Positions 24,393 to 33,223 of a stretch of 64,000 nucleotides of DNA are shown here, piece after piece. Made by a program: the position numbers and the translations under genes. The notes beneath the pieces are model-generated. The model made no database searches, had not been told where the DNA came from, and was given only the letters and a program-made list of their open reading frames with translations. Source of the stretch: Candidatus Ozemibacter sibiricus (GTDB lineage: Bacteria > Muiribacteriota > Ozemobacteria > Ozemobacterales > Ozemobacteraceae); contig QOQW01000008.1 in the NCBI GenBank assembly GCA_003327425.1, positions 145,240 through 209,239 of the forward strand, read 5' to 3'. Within the stretch, counting starts at the first letter, position 1; each line of letters begins with the position of its first letter.

Positions 24393-27022
24393 GCATCGTA
24401 TTCGCGCAAGGCGCACAGTGGGTGCGCGCCGATTTTCATCTGCACACCCGTGCGGATCGTGAGTTCAAATACACGGGCGATGATAGCTTCTACTACAGCC
24501 ATTACGTGGAGGCTCTGGAGAAAGCCGCGATCCGTCTGGGTGTCATCACCAATCACAACAAGTTCGACGTTGAGGAGTTCAAAGCGCTGCGCAAGACAGC
24601 GCAGAAAAAGGGGATTGCGCTGCTGCCCGGCGTCGAGTTTTTCGTCGGCGACGGCGCCAATGGCATCCATACGCTCATCGTTTTCTCGGATGCATGGATC
24701 GATGGGCGCGATAACATCAATTCGTTTCTCGCCAGCGCTTTCATCGGCAAAGCACCGGCTGAAAACGCGCAAGAGAACGGACGCAGCAACTGGTCTCTAC
24801 AGGAAACCATCAAAAGTCTCGAAGATCGGCGCCTTGATTTTTTTCTGGTCTTTGCCCATGTCGAGGAAAAAAAAGGCCTGTGGGCCGAACTCGATGGGGG
24901 CCGGCTGGAGGAGCTGGGGCGTAACCCAGCCTTCCGCCGCCATACCCTGGGGTTCCAGAAGGTGCGCACGCGCGATGGCGGAGAAAAAGGCAAACCCAGC
25001 CGCAGCAAGGTGCAGGCCTGGTTCAAGGATTGGTACCCCGCTGAGCTCGAAGGCTGCGACGCCAAAAGCCTCGATCAGATCGGGCGCGGACAAGCCTGCT
25101 ATCTCAAGCTGAGCGAGCTATCTTTTGAAGCCGTCAAGTTCGCCTTGTCCGATCCGGCCGCGCGGGTCGCCACAGAGCCGCTTAAACATCGGGGTTCGTG
25201 GATTCGCAGCGCTCGTTTCGAAGGCGGCATCCTCGACGGGCAGACGCTCTCGTTCTCGCCCGAACTCAACACGCTAATCGGGATCCGGGGCAGCGGCAAG
25301 TCGTCCATTCTTGAGGCTGTCCGTTATGCACTCGATATTCCCCGTGGCGAAAAGGCGCAGGATGTGAAGTACAAGGACGAGCTGGTGCGCCATACCTTGG
25401 GCAGCGGTGGAAAGGTGACGCTGACCGCGGTGGATGGTTATGGGCAGGAATTCACCATCTCCCGCATCTTCCGGGAGGCACCGAATGTCTATTTGAACGG
25501 CACGTTGCAGCCAGGCGTGTCGATTCGGGAAACCGTGCTGCGCCAGCCGATCTACTTTGGGCAGAAAGACCTTTCCAGCACCGGCGAAGGCTTCGAGGCC
25601 GATCTGGTGGAAAAGCTGGTGGGTGACAAGCTACGTTTAGTGCGAGAGGAAATTGAAACCCAACGCCAGCAGGTACGTGAGGCCGCAAGCCGCTGGCTCA
25701 AACTCAGCAATACTGCTGAACTCAGGCGCGAGTACGAGGCCCAGTTTAACGATGCCAACTTCCGGCTAAAGAAGTTCGAAGAGTACGGGGTTGCCGACAA
25801 ACTGCAGAAGCGCCTGGGCTTTCAGCATGATGCTGCGGCCCTTGCTCGCATGAAGGAGCGGGGAGACAGCTTCGTGCTCGCCCTCGGGCAACTGATTGCC
25901 GAGCACGAGGACGAGCTGCGGAATGCTACGCGCTATGTTTCCAAACAGAATCCTGATTTCTTCAAGGCCTATTCCGCCGAATTCGCTCAGCTCGTGGCCA
26001 AGATCGATGATCTCAAGAACATCGAGCAGGAGGCGCGCGCCATTCTTTCTCGGCTGCAAGGCAGGCAGGAAGAATTCGACAGCCAACGCTTGAGCCTTCA
26101 AGAAGAGTTCGCTCAGGTGGAACGTCAATTGGCGCAGGAGCTCAAGCAAGCTGGCCTGACCGCCATCCAGCCGGATGACTTCTTGACCCTACAGCAGCGG
26201 AAAACCAAAGCGGAGCACATGCTGGAGGCGCTGGCCAAACAGGAGGCACAACAGGGCAGCCTGCGCGATGCGCTATTGGCCGAGATCGACAAGCTCAATG
26301 AGCTGTGGCTGCGTGAATTCAACGCCATCAAAGCTGAGCTTGACCGGGTGAACGCCGGCCACGCCGCCTTGCAAATCGAGGCCGTATTCAAAGGAGGCAA
26401 GGACGCCGCCATCGGCTTCATGCAGCAGCTTTTCAAGGGCAGCAATATCCGGGAAACCACCCTGCGCATCGTGATGGAGGATTACGCCGATTTCGGCGGC
26501 CTGCTGCGTGATTTGCCCAACGCCTTGAAAAAAGCGGGCAGCACCCAACAGGTTTTTGAAAAGACGTTCATGCAGAACCTGGTGGAGTTTGTCAGCTATC
26601 AGGTGCCCAACCGTTTCGTCGTCCGGTACCGTGACAAGGAGCTCAAGCACCATTCGCTCGGGCAGCGGGCTTCGGCCCTGCTGCTGTTTGTGCTCAGCCA
26701 GCGCCAGAACGACGTGATCATCATCGACCAGCCGGAAGACGATCTGGACAATCAGACCATCTATGACGACGTGATCAAGCTGCTGCGCGAGATGAAACCT
26801 CAGGTGCAGTTCATCTTTGCGACCCACAACGCGAACTTTCCGGTGCTGGGCGATGCCGAGCAGGTGATCGCCTGCCGCTATCAGGACCAGCAGATCTTGG
26901 TGCAAAGCGGCAGCATCGACGCCCGTCCGGTGCAGGACGCCATCATCAATATCATGGAAGGCGGGCGCGAGGCCTTCGATCGACGCAAAGAGGTCTACAA
27001 CCTATGGAAACCGCAGAACTGA
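24389..27022 (+). CDS. PHP-domain / SMC-like ATPase (TrlF-type)
   Basis: An 877-residue fusion. The N-terminal PHP phosphoesterase shows the metal ligands ADFHLHTR, VITNHNK, GVEFF, GIHTLIVF and VFAHVEE (residues about 12-165). The rest is an SMC/ABC-type ATPase: Walker A GIRGSGKSS (near 297), a coiled-coil region (about 410-660), signature-like HSLGQRASALL, Walker B VIIIDQPEDDLDNQ and the switch histidine in FATHNANFPV. The layout matches proteins annotated as TrlF-type AAA-like ATPases, frequently found in R-M and other defence loci. A nuclease gated by ATP binding is the likely mechanism (inference). The start overlaps the hsdS' stop as ATGA. Confidence 0.85.
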   Translation: MSIVFAQGAQWVRADFHLHTRADREFKYTGDDSFYYSHYVEALEKAAIRLGVITNHNKFDVEEFKALRKTAQKKGIALLPGVEFFVGDGANGIHTLIVFSDAWIDGRDNINSFLASAFIGKAPAENAQENGRSNWSLQETIKSLEDRRLDFFLVFAHVEEKKGLWAELDGGRLEELGRNPAFRRHTLGFQKVRTRDGGEKGKPSRSKVQAWFKDWYPAELEGCDAKSLDQIGRGQACYLKLSELSFEAVKFALSDPAARVATEPLKHRGSWIRSARFEGGILDGQTLSFSPELNTLIGIRGSGKSSILEAVRYALDIPRGEKAQDVKYKDELVRHTLGSGGKVTLTAVDGYGQEFTISRIFREAPNVYLNGTLQPGVSIRETVLRQPIYFGQKDLSSTGEGFEADLVEKLVGDKLRLVREEIETQRQQVREAASRWLKLSNTAELRREYEAQFNDANFRLKKFEEYGVADKLQKRLGFQHDAAALARMKERGDSFVLALGQLIAEHEDELRNATRYVSKQNPDFFKAYSAEFAQLVAKIDDLKNIEQEARAILSRLQGRQEEFDSQRLSLQEEFAQVERQLAQELKQAGLTAIQPDDFLTLQQRKTKAEHMLEALAKQEAQQGSLRDALLAEIDKLNELWLREFNAIKAELDRVNAGHAALQIEAVFKGGKDAAIGFMQQLFKGSNIRETTLRIVMEDYADFGGLLRDLPNALKKAGSTQQVFEKTFMQNLVEFVSYQVPNRFVVRYRDKELKHHSLGQRASALLLFVLSQRQNDVIIIDQPEDDLDNQTIYDDVIKLLREMKPQVQFIFATHNANFPVLGDAEQVIACRYQDQQILVQSGSIDARPVQDAIINIMEGGREAFDRRKEVYNLWKPQN

Positions 27023-28185
27023 TCGAGGTCTTGAGCCGTGGCGAAGACAGCCGCCATCAGTTCGAGGAGAACTTTACCAATGCCGACGCGCTGGCGGCGG
27101 AAATCGTCGCCTTCAGCAACAGCGCGGGCGGGCAGATTTTCATTGGCGTACAAAACGATGGCACGGTCATCGGCTTGTCGCACGCGGATATCGATCGCCT
27201 GAACCAATTGATCGCAAATACTTCCTCGCAAAATGTGCGGCCCGCGGTGAACCCGCTCACTGAAAACGTGCTGCATCCCAACGGCACGGTGCTGGTGGTG
27301 ACCATCCCGGAGGGGTTAAGCAAGCCTTATATGGACAAAAACGGCGCCATCTGGGTGAAGAGCGGGGCAGACAAGCGCCGCGCCACCTCGCGCGAGGAGC
27401 TCCAGCGCTTGTTCCAGCAGGCCGGTCTTGTCCATGCGGATGAGACGCCGGTGGCAGGCCTGGGCGTGAGCGATCTGGATTTGCCCTATTTCGCCGCCTT
27501 CTTCGAGCAGCAGTTCGGCGAGCCGCTCACCGAGCACAAGCAACCACTGCCGCAGCTTCTGACCAACATGAACCTGATGAGCCAGGGACGGCTTAATCTG
27601 GCAGGGACCCTTCTGTTTGCCAAGGCGCCGCAGTATGCGCTACCCGCCTTCATCGTCAAGGCCGTGGCCTTTGTCGGCACCGATATCGAGGATCAGCGCT
27701 ACATTGACAGCCGCGATATCACTGGCAAGCTGACCGATGTGTTTCAGCAGACCCTGGGTTTTATCATCGCCAACACCCGCGCTGTGCAAGGAGAACAAGG
27801 TTTCAACTCACGGGGGCAGCCCGAGATTCCGCGCATCGTCTGGGAAGAACTGGTCGCCAATGCGCTCATTCACCGCGACTACTTCATCAGCGCGCCAGTG
27901 CGGGTGCTGGTGTTTGCCGATCGGGTCGAGATCATCAGCCCCGGCCATCTGCCCAACCATTTGACCGTCGAAAACATCAAGGCCGGCAACTCGAATATCC
28001 GCAATCCAATCCTCGCTTCTTTCGCGGCCAAGCTCCTGCCCTACCGAGGCCTCGGTAGCGGGATCCTGCGCGCATTGCGCGCCTGGCCTGATATCGAGCT
28101 GATCGATGAACGCAACGGCAACCAGTTCAAGGCCATCGTCAAGCGTGCCTCCGCCCAGCTCATCCAGGAGACTGCCTCATGCTGA
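27004..28185 (+). CDS. AlbA_2/Schlafen-type nucleic-acid-binding protein with GHKL-like C-terminal domain
   Basis: A 393-residue protein. The N-terminus is a Schlafen AlbA_2 domain (QFEENFTNADALAAEIVAFSNSAGGQIFIGVQNDG, about 18-130, reported here in pieces). The C-terminal part (about 260-380) resembles the divergent ATPase of COG2865-type regulators: IPRIVWEELVANALIHRDY, VLVFADRVEIISPGHLP and GLGSGILRAL. Such proteins are common in phage-defence loci and some act as RNA-binding or regulatory factors. It overlaps the preceding gene by 19 bp and the next by 7 bp. Confidence 0.83.
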   Translation: METAELIEVLSRGEDSRHQFEENFTNADALAAEIVAFSNSAGGQIFIGVQNDGTVIGLSHADIDRLNQLIANTSSQNVRPAVNPLTENVLHPNGTVLVVTIPEGLSKPYMDKNGAIWVKSGADKRRATSREELQRLFQQAGLVHADETPVAGLGVSDLDLPYFAAFFEQQFGEPLTEHKQPLPQLLTNMNLMSQGRLNLAGTLLFAKAPQYALPAFIVKAVAFVGTDIEDQRYIDSRDITGKLTDVFQQTLGFIIANTRAVQGEQGFNSRGQPEIPRIVWEELVANALIHRDYFISAPVRVLVFADRVEIISPGHLPNHLTVENIKAGNSNIRNPILASFAAKLLPYRGLGSGILRALRAWPDIELIDERNGNQFKAIVKRASAQLIQETASC

Positions 28186-29528
28186 CCGCCATCACCTTGG
28201 AAAACTTCAAGAGTTACCGCCAGGCGCGCCTACCCTTAGCGTCTTTGACGGTGTTGATCGGCGCCAATGCCTCGGGCAAGAGCAATGCCATCGAGGGAAT
28301 GCGTCTGCTTTCCTGGCTGGCGCAGGGGCAAAAGCTCGCTGCCATTCAGTATGCGGTGCAAAGCGGTGACCGCGTGGTGCGCGGCACGGTGAAGGATTTG
28401 CCGTTCGAGCGGGGCGATGGCTTCGGCTTGGGCGCCGAAACCGCCGAAGTCGAATGGAACCAAATGACGATGACTGTGCAGCGCCGCGCCGATGGCTTGC
28501 ACATCGTGGCCGAGACTCTGACGCACGGAGGCGCCAGCGTGCCGCTCTATTTGCTGGATCAACCTTCCAGCGGGCGCGGCACCGATTGCGGCGTGGCTTA
28601 CAACAACTTCACGAGGGGGCGCAATAAGCCGCACGTCACCTGCTCCGACCAGCAGGCTATCTTCACCCAATTGACCAGCCCGGCGACCTTCGATGCTGCG
28701 CACAAGGCCTCGCGCGAGCGCATTCCACCCGTGGTCCAGGCGCTCGAACAATGGCTCTCGGCCATGTTGTTCCTCGACCCGGTGCCGGCGCGGATGCGCG
28801 AGTACGCCTTTCCATCGGACAGCACGCTGCGGGGCGATGGGAGCAACCTCTCGGCGGTGCTCTACCACCTGTGGGGCGGCGACCGGGACAAGGCCGTGGA
28901 ACTGGCCCGAGGCGAGGTCGAACCGTACAAAACCCAGCGCCAGGCGATTCTGTCGCTCATCCAGAGTCTGCCGGAGCAAGACATCAGCGAGTTGTCCTTT
29001 CTCGAGGAGCCGCGCGGCGGGGTGATGGTGCAGCTTACCGAGACCTTTGGTGGCCGTTCGCGGCCTGTTGACGCGTCGCTCTTGTCGGACGGCACCCTGC
29101 GCGTGCTGTCGATCGCAGCGGCCATGCTCTCAGCCCCTGAGGGCAGCCTGGTGGTGATCGAGGAGATCGACAACGGCGTTCACCCCAGCCGCGCCCGGCA
29201 TCTTTTGGCCAACATCCGGGCGCTGGCCGAACGGCGGAGCTTGCGTGTGCTATTGTCCACCCACAACCCAGCCATGCTTGACGCCCTGCCGGATGCCGCC
29301 CTGCCTGACGTGCTGTTTTGCTACCGCGACCCGCAGGATGGCGCGAGCCGCGTGGTGCGCCTGCAAGACGTGCCTGACTACCCCGAACTGATTGCCCAAG
29401 AATCGCTCGGCGGCCTGGTCTCCAGCGGCGCGCTGGAGCGCTTCATCAAGCAACCGCAGGCGTTGGACCGGCAGGCTCGCGCCCTGGCCTGGCTGGAATC
29501 GATCCGGCAAGGGGGCCGCCATGAATGA
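28179..29528 (+). CDS. RecF/OLD-like AAA ATPase
   Basis: A 449-residue ATPase of the predicted-ATPase group (COG4637-like). It begins ITLENFKSYRQARLPL with Walker A GANASGKSNAIEG (about 29-41). Near the C-terminus are signature-like LLSDGTLRVLSIAAAM, Walker B SLVVIEEIDNGVHPSR and the switch histidine LLSTHNPAMLDALP. No nuclease (Toprim) domain is attached; instead the next gene, overlapping by 8 bp, codes for a PIN nuclease. This pairing suggests a sensor-effector unit comparable in logic to PARIS or PrrC-type systems, which is an inference. Confidence 0.88.
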   Translation: MLTAITLENFKSYRQARLPLASLTVLIGANASGKSNAIEGMRLLSWLAQGQKLAAIQYAVQSGDRVVRGTVKDLPFERGDGFGLGAETAEVEWNQMTMTVQRRADGLHIVAETLTHGGASVPLYLLDQPSSGRGTDCGVAYNNFTRGRNKPHVTCSDQQAIFTQLTSPATFDAAHKASRERIPPVVQALEQWLSAMLFLDPVPARMREYAFPSDSTLRGDGSNLSAVLYHLWGGDRDKAVELARGEVEPYKTQRQAILSLIQSLPEQDISELSFLEEPRGGVMVQLTETFGGRSRPVDASLLSDGTLRVLSIAAAMLSAPEGSLVVIEEIDNGVHPSRARHLLANIRALAERRSLRVLLSTHNPAMLDALPDAALPDVLFCYRDPQDGASRVVRLQDVPDYPELIAQESLGGLVSSGALERFIKQPQALDRQARALAWLESIRQGGRHE

Positions 29529-30003
29529 CATCGTGCTGCTCGACACCTCGGTCTATCTCAATGTGCTGGATGTGCCAGGGTTCAATCAGGACCGGGTGGT
29601 GGTGCTGAATGAGTTCGGTAGATCGATCAACGCGGGGGATTATTTCTTGCTGCCGCTTGCAGCGGTGTGGGAAACCGGTAACCACATCGCCGACCTGGCC
29701 GATGGACAGACTCGACGGCGCTTTGGCGAGAAGTTGGTGGGTGATGTCACGAAGGCATTCCAAGGCCAAGCTCCCTACCGCGCCACCCATTTTCCCGATC
29801 GCGATGAGTTTTTGAGGTGGCTGGGCGACTTCCCGGAAATGGTCATGCGCCGCAAGACGGTCAAGAAACTGCGAGAGGGTATTTCACTGGCCGATTTGTC
29901 CATCATCAAAGAATGGGAGCGGAATTGCCGCCTGCATCCCATGACGCGCGTGCGTATTTGGTCGCTCGATGCCGATCTGGCTGGCTACGACCGGCAACCG
30001 TGA
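29521..30003 (+). CDS. PIN-domain nuclease partner of the AAA ATPase
   Basis: A 160-residue protein with the ordered acidic residues of a PIN RNase: Asp in VLLDTSVYLN (near 8), Glu in AAVWETGNHIA (near 50), Asp in SLADLSIIKEW (near 124), and Asp in IWSLDADLAGYD (near 150). ATG 29521 overlaps the ATPase stop, so the two are probably made in fixed ratio. PIN proteins are often toxins that cut RNA; here a covering antitoxin is not visible, and the ATPase may keep the nuclease in check. Followed 10 bp later by hsdR. Confidence 0.8.
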   Translation: MNDIVLLDTSVYLNVLDVPGFNQDRVVVLNEFGRSINAGDYFLLPLAAVWETGNHIADLADGQTRRRFGEKLVGDVTKAFQGQAPYRATHFPDRDEFLRWLGDFPEMVMRRKTVKKLREGISLADLSIIKEWERNCRLHPMTRVRIWSLDADLAGYDRQP

Positions 30004-30013
30004 GGATGACAGG

Positions 30014-33000
30014 ATGGACGGCTTTCGCGAAAAAGAGAAATACCTCTCGCAGATTCCCGCGCTGCAACTGCTCATCAACCTGGGCTATGCCTATCTCACG
30101 CCCGAGCAGGCGCTTAACGCCCGGGGGGGCAAGCGGGGGCAGGTGTTGCTTGAAGAGGTGCTGCGCGAGCGGCTGAAGAAGATCAATCGCATCCAATACA
30201 AAGGGCAGAGCTACCTGTTTTCCGAGGAGAACATCCAAACTGCCATCCAGCGTCTGAAGAACGTCAAATACGACGGCCTGCTGAAAACCAACGAGGCCAT
30301 CTATGACCTTCTGACGCTGGGCGTGGCGCTGGAACAGTCGATCGAAGGCGACAGCAAGAGCTTTACGCTCAACTACATCGACTGGAAGAACCCAGCCAAC
30401 AACGTCTATCACGTCACGGCCGAGTTTCTGGTCGAGCGCACGCGAAGCGTCGAGATCTGCCGCCCCGATATCGTGCTGTTCGTCAACGGCATTCCGTTTA
30501 CGGTGATCGAGTGCAAGTCGCCCGAGGTGGAGGTCGAGCAGGCGGTATCGCAGATGATCCGCAACCAGCGCGAGGAGTACATCCCCAAGCTCTTCACCTA
30601 CATCCAGTTGCTGGTAGGCGTGAACAAGAATGCAGGGCGCTACGCTACCATCGGAACCCCGGCGAAGTTTTGGGCGCTATGGCGCGAGCAGCTTGATGAC
30701 GCGACCGCGGTCGCAGCGGCAGTCAACACGCCTTTGAAGCCCGAGGACAAGGCCGCACTCTTTTCCGGTGACTTCGCCCTCGCACGGCAGTTCCTTGATG
30801 CGTTGGAACGGGAAGGCGAGCGCCAGGTGACCGAGCAAGATCGCACGCTCTACAGCCTGTGCCGCCCGGAACGGCTGCTCGATCTGGCGTTTCGTTTCAC
30901 CGTGTTTGACGCTGGCATCCGCAAGGTTGCTCGCTACCAGCAGTTTTTCGCCATCAAGCGCGTGCTCGAACGGGTCAAACACCGGGACGAGGTGGGGCGG
31001 CGCTTGGGCGGCATCATCTGGCATACCCAAGGGTCGGGCAAGTCACTGACCATGGTGATGCTGGCGCGCGCCCTAGCGCTCGACCACGACATCCGCAACC
31101 CGCGCATCGTGCTGGTGACGGATCGGGTGGATTTGGACAAGCAGCTCGGCAACACCTTTGCCGCCTGTGGTTTGACGCCCGATCGGGCGGATAGCGGGCG
31201 CCACCTGCTTGAGCTGGTCTCCAAGAACAAGGCGCACATCGTCACCACGCTCATCCACAAGTTCGACAAGGCGCTGTCGATCAAGAAGCATGTCGAGGAA
31301 TCGGCCGACATCTTCATCCTGGTCGACGAGAGCCACCGCACCAATTTCGGCAGTTTTGCCGCTCGCATGCGGCAGATGTTCCCAATGGCCTGCTACTTGG
31401 GCTTCACCGGCACGCCGCTGATGAAGAAGGAGAAGAACAGCTTCGCCAAGTTTGGCGGCTTGATCGACACCTATGCGATCGATCAGGCCGTCAAGGACGG
31501 CGCGGTGGTTCCCCTGCTGTATGAGGCGCGGCATGTGGAGATGGAGCAGAACGAGAAGGCCATCGACACCTGGTTCGAGCGCCACACGCAAGGGCTTACG
31601 GATGCGCAGAAGGCGGACCTGAAGAAGAAATACAGCCGGGCAGAGATGCTCAACAAGGCTGATCAGGCGATCTACATGCGTGCCTTCGACATCAGCGAGC
31701 ACTACCGGCAAAATTGGCAAGGCACCGGCTTCAAGGCGCAGCTCGTCGCGCCAAGCAAGGCGGCCGCCCTCACCTACAAGAAGTTTCTTGACGAGATCGG
31801 GCACGTGACGAGCGAGGTCATCATTTCACCGCCGGACACCCGCGAGGGCCACGAGGAGATAGACGACAAGCCGGCCAATGAAGTCGTGGCCTTCTGGGAA
31901 CGGATGATGAAGCGCTATGGCTCCGAGGAGGAGTACAACAAGCAGATCATCAACCAGTTCAAGCATGGTGACGATCCCGAAATCCTCATCGTCGTCGACA
32001 AGCTCCTGACCGGCTTTGACGCACCGCGCAACACCGTGCTGTATCTGACGCGCACGCTGCGCGAGCACACCCTCTTGCAGGCCATCGCCCGGGTGAACCG
32101 CCTGTATGACGATGACGAAGGGACGCGGTCCAAGGAGTTCGGCTACATCATCGATTACGCCGGCATTCTGGGCGAGCTCGATCAGGCACTCACGACCTAT
32201 AGCGCCCTCGAGGGCTTCGACGAGGCCGACCTGGCCGGGGCCCTGGTCAGCATCCAGGAGGAAGCGAAGAAGCTGCCGCAGCGCCACGCCGATCTTTGGG
32301 ATATCTTCAAAGAGGTCAAGAACCAGCACGACGAAGAGGCCTACGAGCGGCTGCTGGCGGACGAGAAGCTGCGGGAGACGTTTTATGAGCGGCTGGCGGC
32401 CTTCGGCAAGACGCTCTCGATTGCGATGTCATCGGCGCAGTTCATCGCCTCGACGCCCGAGCAGAAGTTGCAGTCGTACAAGACCGATCTGAAACGCTTC
32501 ATGAATCTGAGGGCGTCTGTCAAATTGCGCTATGCCGAGTCGGTGGACTACCGCGACTTCGAACCCAAGATCAAAAAACTGCTGGACACGCATATTTCGG
32601 CGAGCGAGGTGGTTCGCCTGAATGAGCCCGTGAACATCTTCGACGAGAAAGCGTTCAAAGAGGCGGTCGAAGATCGAGGCGAAGACAAGACCACCGCCGC
32701 GAAGGCCGACATGATCGCGCATGCGACCAAGAAGGCCATCAGCGAGCGCCTGGAACAGGACCCTGCGTTCTACGAAAAGTTCTCGAAACTCATCCAACAG
32801 GCCATCGACGACTTCCGCGCCAAACGCATCTCGGACCTGGAATACCTGAACAAGGTCAGCGAGGTCAAAGATGCGGTGGTCAACCGGCGCCGTGACGACG
32901 CCCCAACGCAATTGGCCGGCAATGACAACGCACTAGCTTTGTATGGCGTTCTCAAGCCTTATGTGAGCGGTCATGTGAAGGCGGAAGATGTGGCGGCGAC

Positions 33001-33223
33001 CCTTGCCGCCGACGCGGCCGTCGATATCTGGACGATCATTCAACGCAACAAGAAGGTGGGCTTTTGGGACGATTTGGACGCACAACGTCGAACGATGAAC
33101 GAGATCGACGACTACCTGTACGACGAGGTCAAAAACAAGAAGGGCGTGCTGCTTTCGACCGGCGAGATGGACGACATCATCGAGCGGACGATGCAGCTGG
33201 CGCGGCATCGGATGGTGGTATGA
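30014..33223 (+). CDS. hsdR: Type I restriction endonuclease motor subunit HsdR
   Basis: ATP-dependent DNA translocase and nuclease. The 1069-residue product has the nuclease core with PDIVLFVNGIPFTVIECKSP (catalytic D and ExK, near 150-170). The helicase motor follows: Walker A IIWHTQGSGKSLTM, DEAD-type FILVDESHRTNFGS, YLGFTGTPL, the LLTGFDAPR segment, and motif VI LLQAIARVNR. A C-terminal helical region probably docks to HsdM. ATG 30014 is preceded by GAGG. Its stop overlaps the metalloprotease start as ATGA. All catalytic motifs are intact, so restriction could be active if a working HsdS is available. Confidence 0.95.
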   Translation: MDGFREKEKYLSQIPALQLLINLGYAYLTPEQALNARGGKRGQVLLEEVLRERLKKINRIQYKGQSYLFSEENIQTAIQRLKNVKYDGLLKTNEAIYDLLTLGVALEQSIEGDSKSFTLNYIDWKNPANNVYHVTAEFLVERTRSVEICRPDIVLFVNGIPFTVIECKSPEVEVEQAVSQMIRNQREEYIPKLFTYIQLLVGVNKNAGRYATIGTPAKFWALWREQLDDATAVAAAVNTPLKPEDKAALFSGDFALARQFLDALEREGERQVTEQDRTLYSLCRPERLLDLAFRFTVFDAGIRKVARYQQFFAIKRVLERVKHRDEVGRRLGGIIWHTQGSGKSLTMVMLARALALDHDIRNPRIVLVTDRVDLDKQLGNTFAACGLTPDRADSGRHLLELVSKNKAHIVTTLIHKFDKALSIKKHVEESADIFILVDESHRTNFGSFAARMRQMFPMACYLGFTGTPLMKKEKNSFAKFGGLIDTYAIDQAVKDGAVVPLLYEARHVEMEQNEKAIDTWFERHTQGLTDAQKADLKKKYSRAEMLNKADQAIYMRAFDISEHYRQNWQGTGFKAQLVAPSKAAALTYKKFLDEIGHVTSEVIISPPDTREGHEEIDDKPANEVVAFWERMMKRYGSEEEYNKQIINQFKHGDDPEILIVVDKLLTGFDAPRNTVLYLTRTLREHTLLQAIARVNRLYDDDEGTRSKEFGYIIDYAGILGELDQALTTYSALEGFDEADLAGALVSIQEEAKKLPQRHADLWDIFKEVKNQHDEEAYERLLADEKLRETFYERLAAFGKTLSIAMSSAQFIASTPEQKLQSYKTDLKRFMNLRASVKLRYAESVDYRDFEPKIKKLLDTHISASEVVRLNEPVNIFDEKAFKEAVEDRGEDKTTAAKADMIAHATKKAISERLEQDPAFYEKFSKLIQQAIDDFRAKRISDLEYLNKVSEVKDAVVNRRRDDAPTQLAGNDNALALYGVLKPYVSGHVKAEDVAATLAADAAVDIWTIIQRNKKVGFWDDLDAQRRTMNEIDDYLYDEVKNKKGVLLSTGEMDDIIERTMQLARHRMVV

